From Pontiellaceae bacterium B12227 (GTDB lineage: Bacteria > Verrucomicrobiota > Kiritimatiellia > Kiritimatiellales > Pontiellaceae): 64,000 bases of DNA. Below are positions 32,121 to 39,450 of the stretch, in pieces (the stretch's first letter is position 1; the number at the start of each line of letters is the position of its first letter). The translations under genes were made by a program, and so were the position numbers. The notes beneath the pieces were generated by a model. The model did not search any database and had not been told where the DNA came from. It worked only from the letters and a program-made list of their open reading frames with translations. The stretch covers positions 124,001 through 188,000 of the forward strand of contig JAROAZ010000002.1 in assembly GCA_029432775.1 (NCBI GenBank). The letters are read 5' to 3'.

Positions 32121-32910
32121 TTGCCAACTCAATTGATCTCGTCTGAGCAGCCTTGAGGGCTGCAACAATGGAATCTTTCACACCGTGCTCTTCCAGGGTC
32201 TGGATGGCGGCGTGAGTGGTTCCGCCTTTGGACGTTACCTTGGCGCGCAGTGCTCCGGCTTCTTCCCCGGATTCTTTCATCAATTTAGCCGCACCAATGA
32301 CGGTGGAAAGCGCCAGTTCACGCGATACACCGGATTCGAGCCCCATCTCGTCGGCGGCGGCAAGCATGCTTTCGAGCAGATAGAATACATAGGCCGGGCC
32401 GGAACCGCTGAGCGCCGTAACGGCATCGATTTCCGCCTCCTGCACCACTTTAGCCACGCCGACCGCGCCGAGCAGCTTCAGCGCGATATTCAGATCCGCC
32501 TCCGTTGCAAACTCGCCGGCGGCGATGCCGGCGGCGCCCTCGCCCACCAGCGATGGCGTGTTAGGCATCACCCGCACGACCCGGACCGGTTTTCCATTTG
32601 CAATCTTTGCGGAGGGAATACCGGCCATAATACTGACGACGAGCGCATCGGGCTTGAGCGCGGCTTCAATTTCGGGCCAGACGACGGGAAAAATCTGCGG
32701 TTTAACGGACAGCACAATCACGTCGGCATCAGCGACGGCAGGCGGATTCTCCAGCGAACTGCCGACCCCGTAGAGTTCCCTGAAATGGTCCAGACGTTCT
32801 TCGTTAATATCTGTTACGCAGACTTCGGATGCTCCGACAACCTGCTGTTTTACAATTCCCGCAACAATGGCTTCTGCCATGTTACCCGCTCCGATAAATA
32901 CAATTTTCAT
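32113..32910 (-). CDS. proC: Pyrroline-5-carboxylate reductase
   Basis: A 265-residue enzyme with the N-terminal NADPH loop MKIVFIGAGNMAEAIVAG, VLSVKPQ near residue 70, VRVMPNTPSLVGEGAAG near 112-128, and the C-terminal proline-family signature ALSGSGPAYVFYLLES near 167, then TTHAAIQTLEEHGV. Length matches ProC. It performs the last step of proline synthesis in the cytoplasm, reducing pyrroline-5-carboxylate. It follows the YggS-family gene on the same strand, a common pairing, and is coupled to the next gene by overlap. Confidence 0.95.
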   Translation of the reverse strand: MKIVFIGAGNMAEAIVAGIVKQQVVGASEVCVTDINEERLDHFRELYGVGSSLENPPAVADADVIVLSVKPQIFPVVWPEIEAALKPDALVVSIMAGIPSAKIANGKPVRVVRVMPNTPSLVGEGAAGIAAGEFATEADLNIALKLLGAVGVAKVVQEAEIDAVTALSGSGPAYVFYLLESMLAAADEMGLESGVSRELALSTVIGAAKLMKESGEEAGALRAKVTSKGGTTHAAIQTLEEHGVKDSIVAALKAAQTRSIELANG

Positions 32911-32962
32911 AATGAGTAGTTTTAAGTGCTTATGGTTTAAGTGTTAAGTTTAAAATCACTAT
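32911..32962. repeat. Intergenic hairpin repeat, TTTTAAGTG family, copy 3
   Basis: AGTAGTTTTAAGTGCTTATG and GTTTAAGTGTTAAGTTTAAA, ending AAAATCACTATTC, between yggS and proC. The same words as in copy 1, as a shorter element. Confidence 0.5.
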
Positions 32963-32980
32963 TCCCGCATACCCTTTGAC

Positions 32981-33658
32981 CTATCCCCGTTTCCCAAACA
33001 GGTCGGTTCCGATGCGAACCCAAGTGCTGCCTTCTTCGATGGCCACTTCCAGGTCGTGCGACATCCCCATCGAAAGCTCAGGCAGCGGCGTTCCGGTCTC
33101 CTCCTGCAGTTGATCTCTCAGTTTCCGAAGGTTGGAAAAGTGGACGCGCGTTTTTTCGGGCTCAGGCGAGAACGGCGGAATGGTCATCAGGCCGTGCACC
33201 TCGCATTTGCTCATCTGATTGGCGGCTTCGATGACACCGGCCACCTCTTCCGGCTTCATACCGAATTTGGCCGCCTCGTCGGCAATGTTGACCTGCAGCA
33301 GCACCGGCAACGTCATGCCGGCATGTTTATCCAACGCCTGGAGTAATTTCAGCGAGTCGACCGTGTGGATCATCTGAAACAGGTTCGCCGCGATCTTTGC
33401 TTTGTTCGATTGCAGATGACCAATCAAATGCCATTCGAGCCCGGGCGGACACATGGATATTTTTGATTGCGCTTCCTGCACTTTGTTTTCACCAAAAAGA
33501 CGGAGCCCGCAATCAACCGCTTCGCGCACAGCCTCCGGTGGTTTGGTTTTGGATACGGCCAACAGCGTCACACTGTTGCGTTCGCGGCCGGCCTGGGAGC
33601 AGGCCGCAGCAATCCGCTGCTCTACGACTTCAAGGCGTTCTGAAAAGGTCTCACTCAT
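32981..33658 (-). CDS. YggS-family PLP-binding protein (PLP homeostasis)
   Basis: A 225-residue protein with the family's PLP lysine in LLAVSKTKPPEAVREAVDCG near residue 35, FGENKVQEAQSK, HLIGHLQSNKAK near 78, and SMGMSHDLEVAIEEGSTWVR near 200-217 for the phosphate. Members bind pyridoxal phosphate without known catalysis and keep its level and amino-acid pools balanced. Placement directly before proC is common in bacteria. Length is normal. Confidence 0.93.
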   Translation of the reverse strand: MSETFSERLEVVEQRIAAACSQAGRERNSVTLLAVSKTKPPEAVREAVDCGLRLFGENKVQEAQSKISMCPPGLEWHLIGHLQSNKAKIAANLFQMIHTVDSLKLLQALDKHAGMTLPVLLQVNIADEAAKFGMKPEEVAGVIEAANQMSKCEVHGLMTIPPFSPEPEKTRVHFSNLRKLRDQLQEETGTPLPELSMGMSHDLEVAIEEGSTWVRIGTDLFGKRG

Positions 33659-33898
33659 AGGTCATCACTTGGTAAAAAATTTTCGGGTTTGAGCGCTCAC
33701 TATATCAAACATACGGAAGGAGTGGAGCGCTAATAAACGCCGGGTTTACATGCTCTGCCGCTCCTCCAAGAATCCCGATAATCTTATCCCACATTTTAAT
33801 TGTAATAATTTTGGTACTATTTAAACTTCAGGCATAAATAGCAGAGCGTATGCTCTGAAGAAGAGATTCATTCGAAACACAACACAAGGAGAGATAGA

Positions 33899-34459
33899 AT
33901 GAAAAAACTAATGATCGCAGCAATCGCATGTGCAGTATCAACAGGCGCCATGGCAGCAAGCTTCCAGGCATCGCTGACTCCCGACATTGCAGTTCAGGAC
34001 CGCGATACAGACATCAATGGGGTGTCTATTGGTGTATGGAATGAAAACCCGAGTGAAAAGTTCCAGTGGCAGTTCGGTTTTGTGAACGGAGCTACGGGCG
34101 ACAGCGTGGGTGTTCAGTGGTTCATCTTCCTTCCGACAATCTATAACTATGCTGAAAACTATACCGGCCTGCAGATGGGCTGGGTGAACTATGCTTCCGG
34201 TGAAATGACCGGACTGCAGTGGGGCTGGATCGGCAACTATGCCGGCGACCTGACCGGTGCTCAGCTCGGAATGGTTAATATTGCAAAAACAGTGGATGGC
34301 GGCTTCCAGTGGGGACTCGTTAACTATGCGGAAACCACCCACAACCTGTTCCAGCTTGGACTGGTTAACATCATGGCCGACAACAACTGGTTCACCGACT
34401 TCCCGGGCGACCTGGCGAAAGGCTTCGTGTTTGTCAACTGGACCTTCGGCGACAAGTAA
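33899..34459 (+). CDS. Secreted repeat protein of LA_2272-like type
   Basis: A 186-residue protein with a signal peptide (IAAIACAVSTGAMAA) and several copies of a short beta pattern, e.g. GLQMGWVNYASGEMTGLQWG, then GAQLGMVNIA, FQWGLVNYA and FQLGLVNIMA. The period is roughly 17-18 residues. Such G-x-Q-x-G-x-x-N repeats occur in the LA_2272 family of surface proteins and imply a beta-solenoid or barrel. CAAGGAGAGATAGA precedes the ATG, and a strong terminator follows; the gene is a single transcript, perhaps well expressed. Function is unknown. Confidence 0.7.
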   Translation: MKKLMIAAIACAVSTGAMAASFQASLTPDIAVQDRDTDINGVSIGVWNENPSEKFQWQFGFVNGATGDSVGVQWFIFLPTIYNYAENYTGLQMGWVNYASGEMTGLQWGWIGNYAGDLTGAQLGMVNIAKTVDGGFQWGLVNYAETTHNLFQLGLVNIMADNNWFTDFPGDLAKGFVFVNWTFGDK

Positions 34460-34483
34460 TTCCAAGCCGAATCCATGAAGTAG

Positions 34484-34515
34484 AAAAGCCGCGGTGCAGA
34501 CTGCGGCTTTTTTTA
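34484..34515 (+). terminator. Terminator after the LA_2272-like gene
   Basis: AAGCCGC, interrupted stem and loop, GCGGCTT, then TTTTT, 25 bp past the stop. Confidence 0.8.
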
Positions 34516-34536
34516 TTGTCCATTAGATTGGAACAA

Positions 34537-35634
34537 TCAGCGTCTGCGTTGTGCCGGTGCGCAGAGTTTGGCCAGCAGGGTTTCCAGCATGAGATCATGC
34601 GGAATGGAGCCCCCTGAAAGCATACGCTCATGGGTATCCACCACGAGCCGCTTACTCGCAGCCAGCCGGTTGACTGAATAAGGCATCGCCTGGTTCGCAA
34701 ATTTGCCGGCCCGGAACCAGTGCATCTTACGCGGATCATCGGGCATCGAATCAAAATAGTCATCGATCTCCTGATCCTGGCTCCACTGAATCCGGTTGCC
34801 GTTCATACGCAGCCAGCCCGCTTCCATATATTCGCGGAAACGCAGTAGGTTCTGGTAGAGGCTTTCAATCTGAATAATCAGGCCGATTGCCGTCTGCTTC
34901 TGGAAAAGCAGCTGACGGTAAATCCGAATCGCATCCCCCAGCTTCCGCTCGGCAATCGCATCCGTAAAGTCCCAGGCCACCGCTTCGCCGGAGGCCGACG
35001 TCATCAACTGAACATCATTGAGGTGGATAGTTTTCTCGTCGCCCTTGAACAGCACCATTTTTTCAACTTCGTTCATGATCTGCCGGGTTTCAAACCCTGT
35101 GCGGTCAATAAACAGGTCCGCCGCATTGCCATCAATCGTAAAGCCTTCCCGTTTAAACAGCGAGATGGCGCGCTTAAGTGCCATCGGCCGGGCTTCATAG
35201 TCGCGCTCGGGAATATCGTATTCCTGAATCTCGACCACTCCTTTCAGCGCTTTGTAAAAGGCCGACCGCTTATCAATCCCCGGAGCCGACAGCACCAGAA
35301 ACTGATCCGCAGCCAGGCCAGCCTTCAGATCGCTCGAGAGTTCTCCCAACAGCCGCTTCACATCGGTATTTTTCATGATCACCGCATTTTTCAGAAAAGC
35401 AACATCGCGGAACCAGACCACTTTTTTACCGCCGAAAAGCCCCAGCGTCCGGAAACCGGCCACGCACTGGTCGATCGCCGAAACCGCGTCATCAATCTTC
35501 GCCGCGCTGCCATCAATAATTTCGAGCGAAAGCGACTGCTCCGCCTCGGGGCACAGCTGGTCCACCTTCTTACGGGCATTCAGCCCCACCAGGTATTCAT
35601 CGTTCCCACAGTAAAAATATACGTTATCTGCCAT
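34537..35634 (-). CDS. holA: DNA polymerase III subunit delta
   Basis: A 365-residue protein with the HolA layout: N-terminal FYCGNDEYLVGLNARKK, an AAA+-like core without Walker A, VVWFRDVAFLKN near residue 70, and ISLFKREGFTIDGNAADLF near 155-173 followed by a helical C-terminal collar. It is the clamp-loader subunit that opens the beta sliding clamp. Sequence conservation of this subunit is low everywhere, so the call rests on length and motif order. It is divergent from the HIT gene across a hairpin repeat. Confidence 0.82.
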   Translation of the reverse strand: MADNVYFYCGNDEYLVGLNARKKVDQLCPEAEQSLSLEIIDGSAAKIDDAVSAIDQCVAGFRTLGLFGGKKVVWFRDVAFLKNAVIMKNTDVKRLLGELSSDLKAGLAADQFLVLSAPGIDKRSAFYKALKGVVEIQEYDIPERDYEARPMALKRAISLFKREGFTIDGNAADLFIDRTGFETRQIMNEVEKMVLFKGDEKTIHLNDVQLMTSASGEAVAWDFTDAIAERKLGDAIRIYRQLLFQKQTAIGLIIQIESLYQNLLRFREYMEAGWLRMNGNRIQWSQDQEIDDYFDSMPDDPRKMHWFRAGKFANQAMPYSVNRLAASKRLVVDTHERMLSGGSIPHDLMLETLLAKLCAPAQRRR

Positions 35635-35712
35635 CCACTAGTTCCTTTTCCAATCCTTGGAAGATATGATTTAATCCCTGCCTTTGAAACTGAAATCATA
35701 AACGAGCGTTTT

Positions 35713-35784
35713 ACAGAAGAACGCAAAGGCCGCAAAGGATCTTTCTTCATTGGCTCCTGCTTCGCGCTCTTGGCGGCCTTCTGT
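35713..35784. repeat. Intergenic hairpin repeat, CGCAAAG family copy 2
   Basis: Left arm ACAGAAGAACGCAAAGGCCG, right arm CGGCCTTCTGT, with CGCGCTCTTGG between. The words ACAGAAG and CGCAAAG are shared with the element at 11291-11351. It lies between the divergent holA and HIT genes, just before the HIT ribosome site, so it is in that transcript's leader. Confidence 0.55.
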
Positions 35785-35804
35785 TCGATAATCGGAGAAT
35801 CTCC

Positions 35805-36290
35805 ATGCAAAAGACCATCTGGGCGCCGTGGCGCATTGAATATATTCTGAGCGACAAAGAAGCAGGCTGCTTCCTTTGTAAAATGTTCGGCGAAGATACT
35901 GATCGCGATAACCTGATCCTTAAACGGGGAAAAACCTGCGCCGTCGTCATGAACCGCTATCCTTATACCGGCGGCCATCTGATGGTCACGCCCTATCGCC
36001 ACCTCGAAAATATGGCCGACATGACGCCCGAGGAGCGCGCCGAACTGATGGATCTCTCCATCGAAGCCGTTGATATCCTCAAAGCGGAACTCAACACCGA
36101 CGGCCTGAACCTCGGCTTCAACCTCGGCGGCGCAGCCGGCGCCGGGCTCAAGGACCACATCCACCAGCACATTGTTCCGCGCTGGGTTGGCGACACCAAC
36201 TTTATGCCGGTCCTCTCCGACACCCGCGTAATGCCTCAGGCGCTCATGGAGCAATACGACGTGCTCTATCCCCTCTTTAACCCGGAGTAA
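35805..36290 (+). CDS. HIT-family hydrolase/phosphorylase (Ap4A-type)
   Basis: A 161-residue protein with KTIWAPWRIEYILSDKE at the start, CFLCKMF near residue 22 (zinc-type CxxC), NRYPYTGGHLMVTPYRH near 50, and the histidine triad HIHQHIVPRW near 124. This matches the HIT branch related to diadenosine-tetraphosphate phosphorylase. It hydrolyses or phosphorolyses dinucleotide polyphosphates or similar nucleotide conjugates. The exact substrate is not determined. An acetyltransferase gene follows by 3 bp. Confidence 0.92.
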   Translation: MQKTIWAPWRIEYILSDKEAGCFLCKMFGEDTDRDNLILKRGKTCAVVMNRYPYTGGHLMVTPYRHLENMADMTPEERAELMDLSIEAVDILKAELNTDGLNLGFNLGGAAGAGLKDHIHQHIVPRWVGDTNFMPVLSDTRVMPQALMEQYDVLYPLFNPE

Positions 36291-36293
36291 CCC

Positions 36294-36866
36294 GTGAAAT
36301 CGGAAAAAGAAAAAATGCTGGCCGGCGAGCTCTACTACAGCATGGGCGGAGAGTTGGCTGAAGAACGGGCAATTACCCGGAACCTGCTGAAAAAACTCAA
36401 CGTCGATTTATACGGACAGCCGGAGGAGCAGGGGAAAATTTTGAGAGATCTCCTGCCCAATTGCGCTGACGACATCTATGTGACCGCCCCCTTCTACTGC
36501 GACTACGGCTATAACATCCATTGCGACGAAAAGGTCTACCTCAACTTTAACTGCGTTTTTCTGGATGTTTGCAAAATCACGATCGGCGCACGCACCCTCT
36601 TTGCGCCCAACGTTCAGCTCTACACCGCCGGGCATCCCCTCTCCGCTAAAGAACGCGCCGAAGAACTGGAATTCGGGAAACCCATCACCATTGGAAAAGA
36701 CTGTTGGCTCGGCGGCAATGCCATCGTTCTGCCCGGCGTAACCATCGGCGATCGCGTGGTGGTGGGAGCCGGAGCAGTGGTTACCAAAGATATCCCGTCC
36801 GATTGCGTCGTTGCAGGAAACCCCGCCCGGATTGTTAAAACGCTGGATCCCGCCGATGCACCGTAA
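36294..36866 (+). CDS. Sugar O-acetyltransferase (maltose/galactoside acetyltransferase, NodL/Maa type)
   Basis: A 190-residue left-handed beta-helix acetyltransferase, start GTG at 36294. The N-terminal cap EKMLAGELYYSMGGELAEER is typical of Maa/LacA. The catalytic histidine lies in LYTAGHPLSAKER near residue 117, and hexapeptide repeats follow (TIGKDCWLGGNAIVLPGVTI, then VVVGAGAVVTKDIPSDCVV, GNPARIVKTL). It transfers acetyl from acetyl-CoA to a sugar. It shares a run with HIT (3 bp gap) and NUDIX (overlap) genes. Confidence 0.92.
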   Translation: MKSEKEKMLAGELYYSMGGELAEERAITRNLLKKLNVDLYGQPEEQGKILRDLLPNCADDIYVTAPFYCDYGYNIHCDEKVYLNFNCVFLDVCKITIGARTLFAPNVQLYTAGHPLSAKERAEELEFGKPITIGKDCWLGGNAIVLPGVTIGDRVVVGAGAVVTKDIPSDCVVAGNPARIVKTLDPADAP

Positions 36867-37401
36867 CGACCTGCTTTCCAAACTTCGGAACTATCGGAAA
36901 CGATGGCCCGCCGAAACCGCCATGGCCGATCGCCTGATGGGTTTTGTCGAATCAAACCCCGACTGCTTCGAGCGCTCGCTGCAGATCGGCCACGTGACCG
37001 GCTCCGCCTGGGTCGTGAACAAAGCCGGCACCCACGTCCTGCTGACCCACCATAAAAAACTCAACATGTGGCTGCAGCTCGGCGGGCATGCCGACGGAAA
37101 TTGCAATATTCTCGACGCCGCCCTTTGTGAAGCGGCTGAAGAATCCGGTTTCCAATCATTGGAACCGGCCAGCACGCAAATCTTCGACATCGATATCCAC
37201 CTGATCCCGGCCCGCAAAACCGAGCCGGCACACCATCACCACGACATCCGCTTCGTTTTCCAATGCCTGGAAGAGGAAGACTATATCGTCAGCGACGAAT
37301 CGCACGACCTCGCCTGGGTCGAGATCCAATCTCTGGAAAAACTCACCACCGAAGAATCCATGCTGCGCATGGCAAGGAAATGGATAAGCTTTAGGTTTTA
37401 A
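36856..37401 (+). CDS. NUDIX hydrolase carrying three copies of the dispersed palindrome
   Basis: A 181-residue protein from ATG 36856, which overlaps the acetyltransferase stop by 11 bp; a longer frame upstream lies inside that gene. The NUDIX box is GGHADGNCNILDAALCEAAE followed by ESGF near residues 75-98; the usual R of REUxEE is Cys, but the metal glutamates remain. HHHHDIRFVF follows. It hydrolyses a nucleoside-diphosphate-linked substrate not identifiable here. Three palindromes (37150, 37258, 37324) write FQSLE, FQCLE and IQSLE. The stop codon lies inside a TTTTAAGTG hairpin repeat. Confidence 0.88.
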   Translation: MHRNDLLSKLRNYRKRWPAETAMADRLMGFVESNPDCFERSLQIGHVTGSAWVVNKAGTHVLLTHHKKLNMWLQLGGHADGNCNILDAALCEAAEESGFQSLEPASTQIFDIDIHLIPARKTEPAHHHHDIRFVFQCLEEEDYIVSDESHDLAWVEIQSLEKLTTEESMLRMARKWISFRF

Positions 37402-37470
37402 GTGTTAGGAAATCGGGCCAGTCCTCATATGATGTTCCTGCTTAAAACTTAACACCTAACCACTTAACAC
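37388..37470. repeat. Intergenic hairpin repeat, TTTTAAGTG family, copy 4
   Basis: AGGTTTTAAGTGTTAGG at the left, CTTAAAACTTAACACCTAAC and CACTTAACAC at the right. The TAA stop of the NUDIX gene is part of the left arm. This is the clearest inverted arrangement of the family. Confidence 0.65.
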
Positions 37471-37478
37471 ATCCCTCT

Positions 37479-38519
37479 ATGAACATACATTTTACAGACA
37501 TCACCTTAAAAGCCACCGGAGCCTCCGCCCTTACTGAATCCGAAATTATCCAGAGCCTGTGGAGCGGGTATGGAAAGATTGTGCGCGTCGGGCTGGAGTA
37601 TGAGGATGTGGACGGACGGGCTCTGTCCCGTCCTAACGGGGTCAGGGATAGGACGACACAGAGGTCGTCCCTCCAAAATATAGATAGCGTCGTCGTGAAA
37701 CACGTGCATTGGCCGACGTCTAAAAACCACCCGCGGGGCTGGAATACGGGAAACTCCCACGAACGGAAGGTGAAATCGTATCAGGTGGAAACGGCTTTTT
37801 ATGAGCAGTTTGCCAACTGCTGCGACGATTTCTGTCGTGTCCCGGAATGCTTTGCGCTTGAAACGCATGGCGACGAAGTGTTCATGGTGATGGAAGACCT
37901 CGATGCCTCGGGTTATGACGGTCGAAAAAGCTATGTCTCCGATGCCGATGTGAAAGCCTGCCTTTCCTGGCTCGCCCACTTTCACGCCACCTTTATGAAC
38001 GAGGCACCTTCCAACCTTTGGAAAATCGGAACCTATTGGCATCTGGAAACCCGACCGGACGAGTTGGCGGAACTGGATGATCCTGCGCTGAAAGCCGCCG
38101 CCGGGGCCATTGATCGGAAACTGAACGAAAGCCCCTTTCAAACCCTGGTGCACGGCGATGCCAAACTGGCCAACTTTTGCTTTGCGGCCGACGGCCGGGT
38201 GGCGGCGGTCGACTTTCAATATGTCGGCGGTGGCTGCGGCATGAAGGACGTGGCCTATTTGGTCAGCAGCTGTCTTTGCGAAGATGAATGCGAGCGGCAG
38301 GAAGCTGCTCTTCTGGACTATTATTTCCAAACCTTGGAAACCGCGCTGACCGCGCATGGAAAAGCCGTGGACTTCCAGGCATTGGAAGAAAACTGGCGGA
38401 AACTCTACCCCGTGGCCTGGACCGACTTTTTCCGGTTCCTGCAGGGCTGGAGCCCGGGCCACTGGAAAATCCACCGTTACAGCGAGCGCCTCGCCCGCGA
38501 AGTGTTGGAGAACCTATAA
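37479..38519 (+). CDS. Phosphotransferase of the ecdysteroid-kinase/APH-like fold
   Basis: A 346-residue kinase-fold protein. Motifs: hinge-like [15 protein letters not shown] near residue 130, Brenner catalytic loop [13 protein letters not shown] near 222, and metal loop [11 protein letters not shown] near 245. This layout matches the EcKinase/choline-kinase-like group that phosphorylates small molecules; the substrate is unknown. Near residues 46-64 the chain contains an insertion written by a cruciform-like repeat (37614-37670). Three perfect palindromes (38009, 38325, 38373) lie in the second half. Start codon assigned to ATG 37479 after the repeat-rich gap. Confidence 0.8.
   Translation: MNIHFTDITLKATGASALTESEIIQSLWSGYGKIVRVGLEYEDVDGRALSRPNGVRDRTTQRSSLQNIDSVVVKHVHWPTSKNHPRGWNTGNSHERKVKSYQVETAFYEQFANCCDDFCRVPECFALETHGDEVFMVMEDLDASGYDGRKSYVSDADVKACLSWLAHFHATFMNEAPSNLWKIGTYWHLETRPDELAELDDPALKAAAGAIDRKLNESPFQTLVHGDAKLANFCFAADGRVAAVDFQYVGGGCGMKDVAYLVSSCLCEDECERQEAALLDYYFQTLETALTAHGKAVDFQALEENWRKLYPVAWTDFFRFLQGWSPGHWKIHRYSERLAREVLENL
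37614..37670. repeat. Cruciform-like hairpin repeat, 57 bp, in-frame within phosphotransferase gene
   Basis: GGACGGG-CTCTGT-CCCGTCC (37614-37633) is itself a perfect 7-bp hairpin; GGACGAC-ACAGAG-GTCGTCC (37651-37670) is another. The two also pair with each other (16 of 20 positions), around a centre with CCTA...TAGG. The element is 57 bp, 19 codons, and encodes [19 protein letters not shown]. It lies before the VVVKHVHWP strand that begins the conserved kinase lobe. Confidence 0.75.
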
Positions 38520-38520
38520 A

Positions 38521-38589
38521 TTCCTCACAGAGCCGCAGAACGCTGAGCAGACTGGTTTTTCTTTTCGAACTCTGCGGCTCTGCGAGGAA
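38521..38589. repeat. Long hairpin repeat between phosphotransferase and phosphatase genes
   Basis: TTCCTCACAGAGCCGCAGA (38521-38539) and TCTGCGGCTCTGCGAGGAA (38571-38589) are complementary at 18 of 19 positions around a 31-bp loop that contains CTGAGCAGAC and a T-rich stretch. It starts one base after the phosphotransferase stop. In RNA this is one of the strongest stems of the window. Confidence 0.75.
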
Positions 38590-38610
38590 TAAAGTGATAG
38601 AGAAAAGTAC

Positions 38611-39450
38611 ATGAATATTAATTCGAATGATTTGAATAAACTCTGTGCGATTGCAATTGAGGCGGCGAAGGCAGCGGGCAAGCACATTGCGGAAACCCGC
38701 CCGCTGGAGATTCGGCAGGATAAAGAGGGTGACAACCTTGCATCTATGATGCTGACCGAAGTGGACGGGCAGGCGCAGGAAATTATTCTCCAGACCTTGG
38801 AACCGACGTTCGCCGAATTCGATCTCGCCCTGCTCGCCGAAGAGAGCGAGGACGATAGCAGCCGGCTGGAAAAAGACTATTTCTGGTGCATCGATCCGAT
38901 CGACGGCACCCTCCCCTTCATCGAAGCAGTTCCCGGCTACGCGGTGTCTATTGCACTGGTCTCGAAAGCCGGCGAAGCCATGATCGGCGTGGTGTACGAT
39001 CCGGTCGAGCATACGCTTTATCACGCGGTAAAAAACCAGGGAGCGTACAGAAATTCCAAACCCTGGAAACTCGGCGGTCCCGGAGCGCAGTTGCAGATTA
39101 TTACGGACCGCAGCGTGGCGGACTATCCCTATTGCGGTGAAGTGGCGAAGCGGTTGAACGCAACCGTGAAAGGTCAGGGCGGCGCGGTGATGAATGCGCT
39201 TTGGTGTCTGGAGAATCCACCGGCCTGCTATTTTAAGTTTCCGAAAAAGGAAAAGGGCGGCGGCTGTTTCTGGGACTATGCCGCAACGGCCTGCATTTAT
39301 AAGGAGATCGGCGCGCCCGTTTTCGACATGAGCGGCAAACCGATGAACCTGAACGCAGCATCTATCTATCATAATTCCTGCGGCATTCTTTACGCAACCG
39401 ACCCCGCACTGGCTGAAAAAATTATCGAGCTGAAGGACGAACGAATATGA
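38611..39450 (+). CDS. Inositol-monophosphatase-family phosphatase (CysQ-like)
   Basis: A 279-residue protein of the lithium-sensitive phosphatase fold. The metal motifs are LLAEESEDDSS near residue 75, WCIDPIDGTLPFIEAVPGYA near 91-110 (DPIDGT), and CFWDYAATACIYKEIGAPVF near 218-237 for the second metal site. It removes a phosphate from an inositol phosphate or from 3'-phosphoadenosine 5'-phosphate; which one is open. It overlaps the next gene by 4 bp (ATGA). A palindrome lies at 39054. Confidence 0.88.
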   Translation: MNINSNDLNKLCAIAIEAAKAAGKHIAETRPLEIRQDKEGDNLASMMLTEVDGQAQEIILQTLEPTFAEFDLALLAEESEDDSSRLEKDYFWCIDPIDGTLPFIEAVPGYAVSIALVSKAGEAMIGVVYDPVEHTLYHAVKNQGAYRNSKPWKLGGPGAQLQIITDRSVADYPYCGEVAKRLNATVKGQGGAVMNALWCLENPPACYFKFPKKEKGGGCFWDYAATACIYKEIGAPVFDMSGKPMNLNAASIYHNSCGILYATDPALAEKIIELKDERI

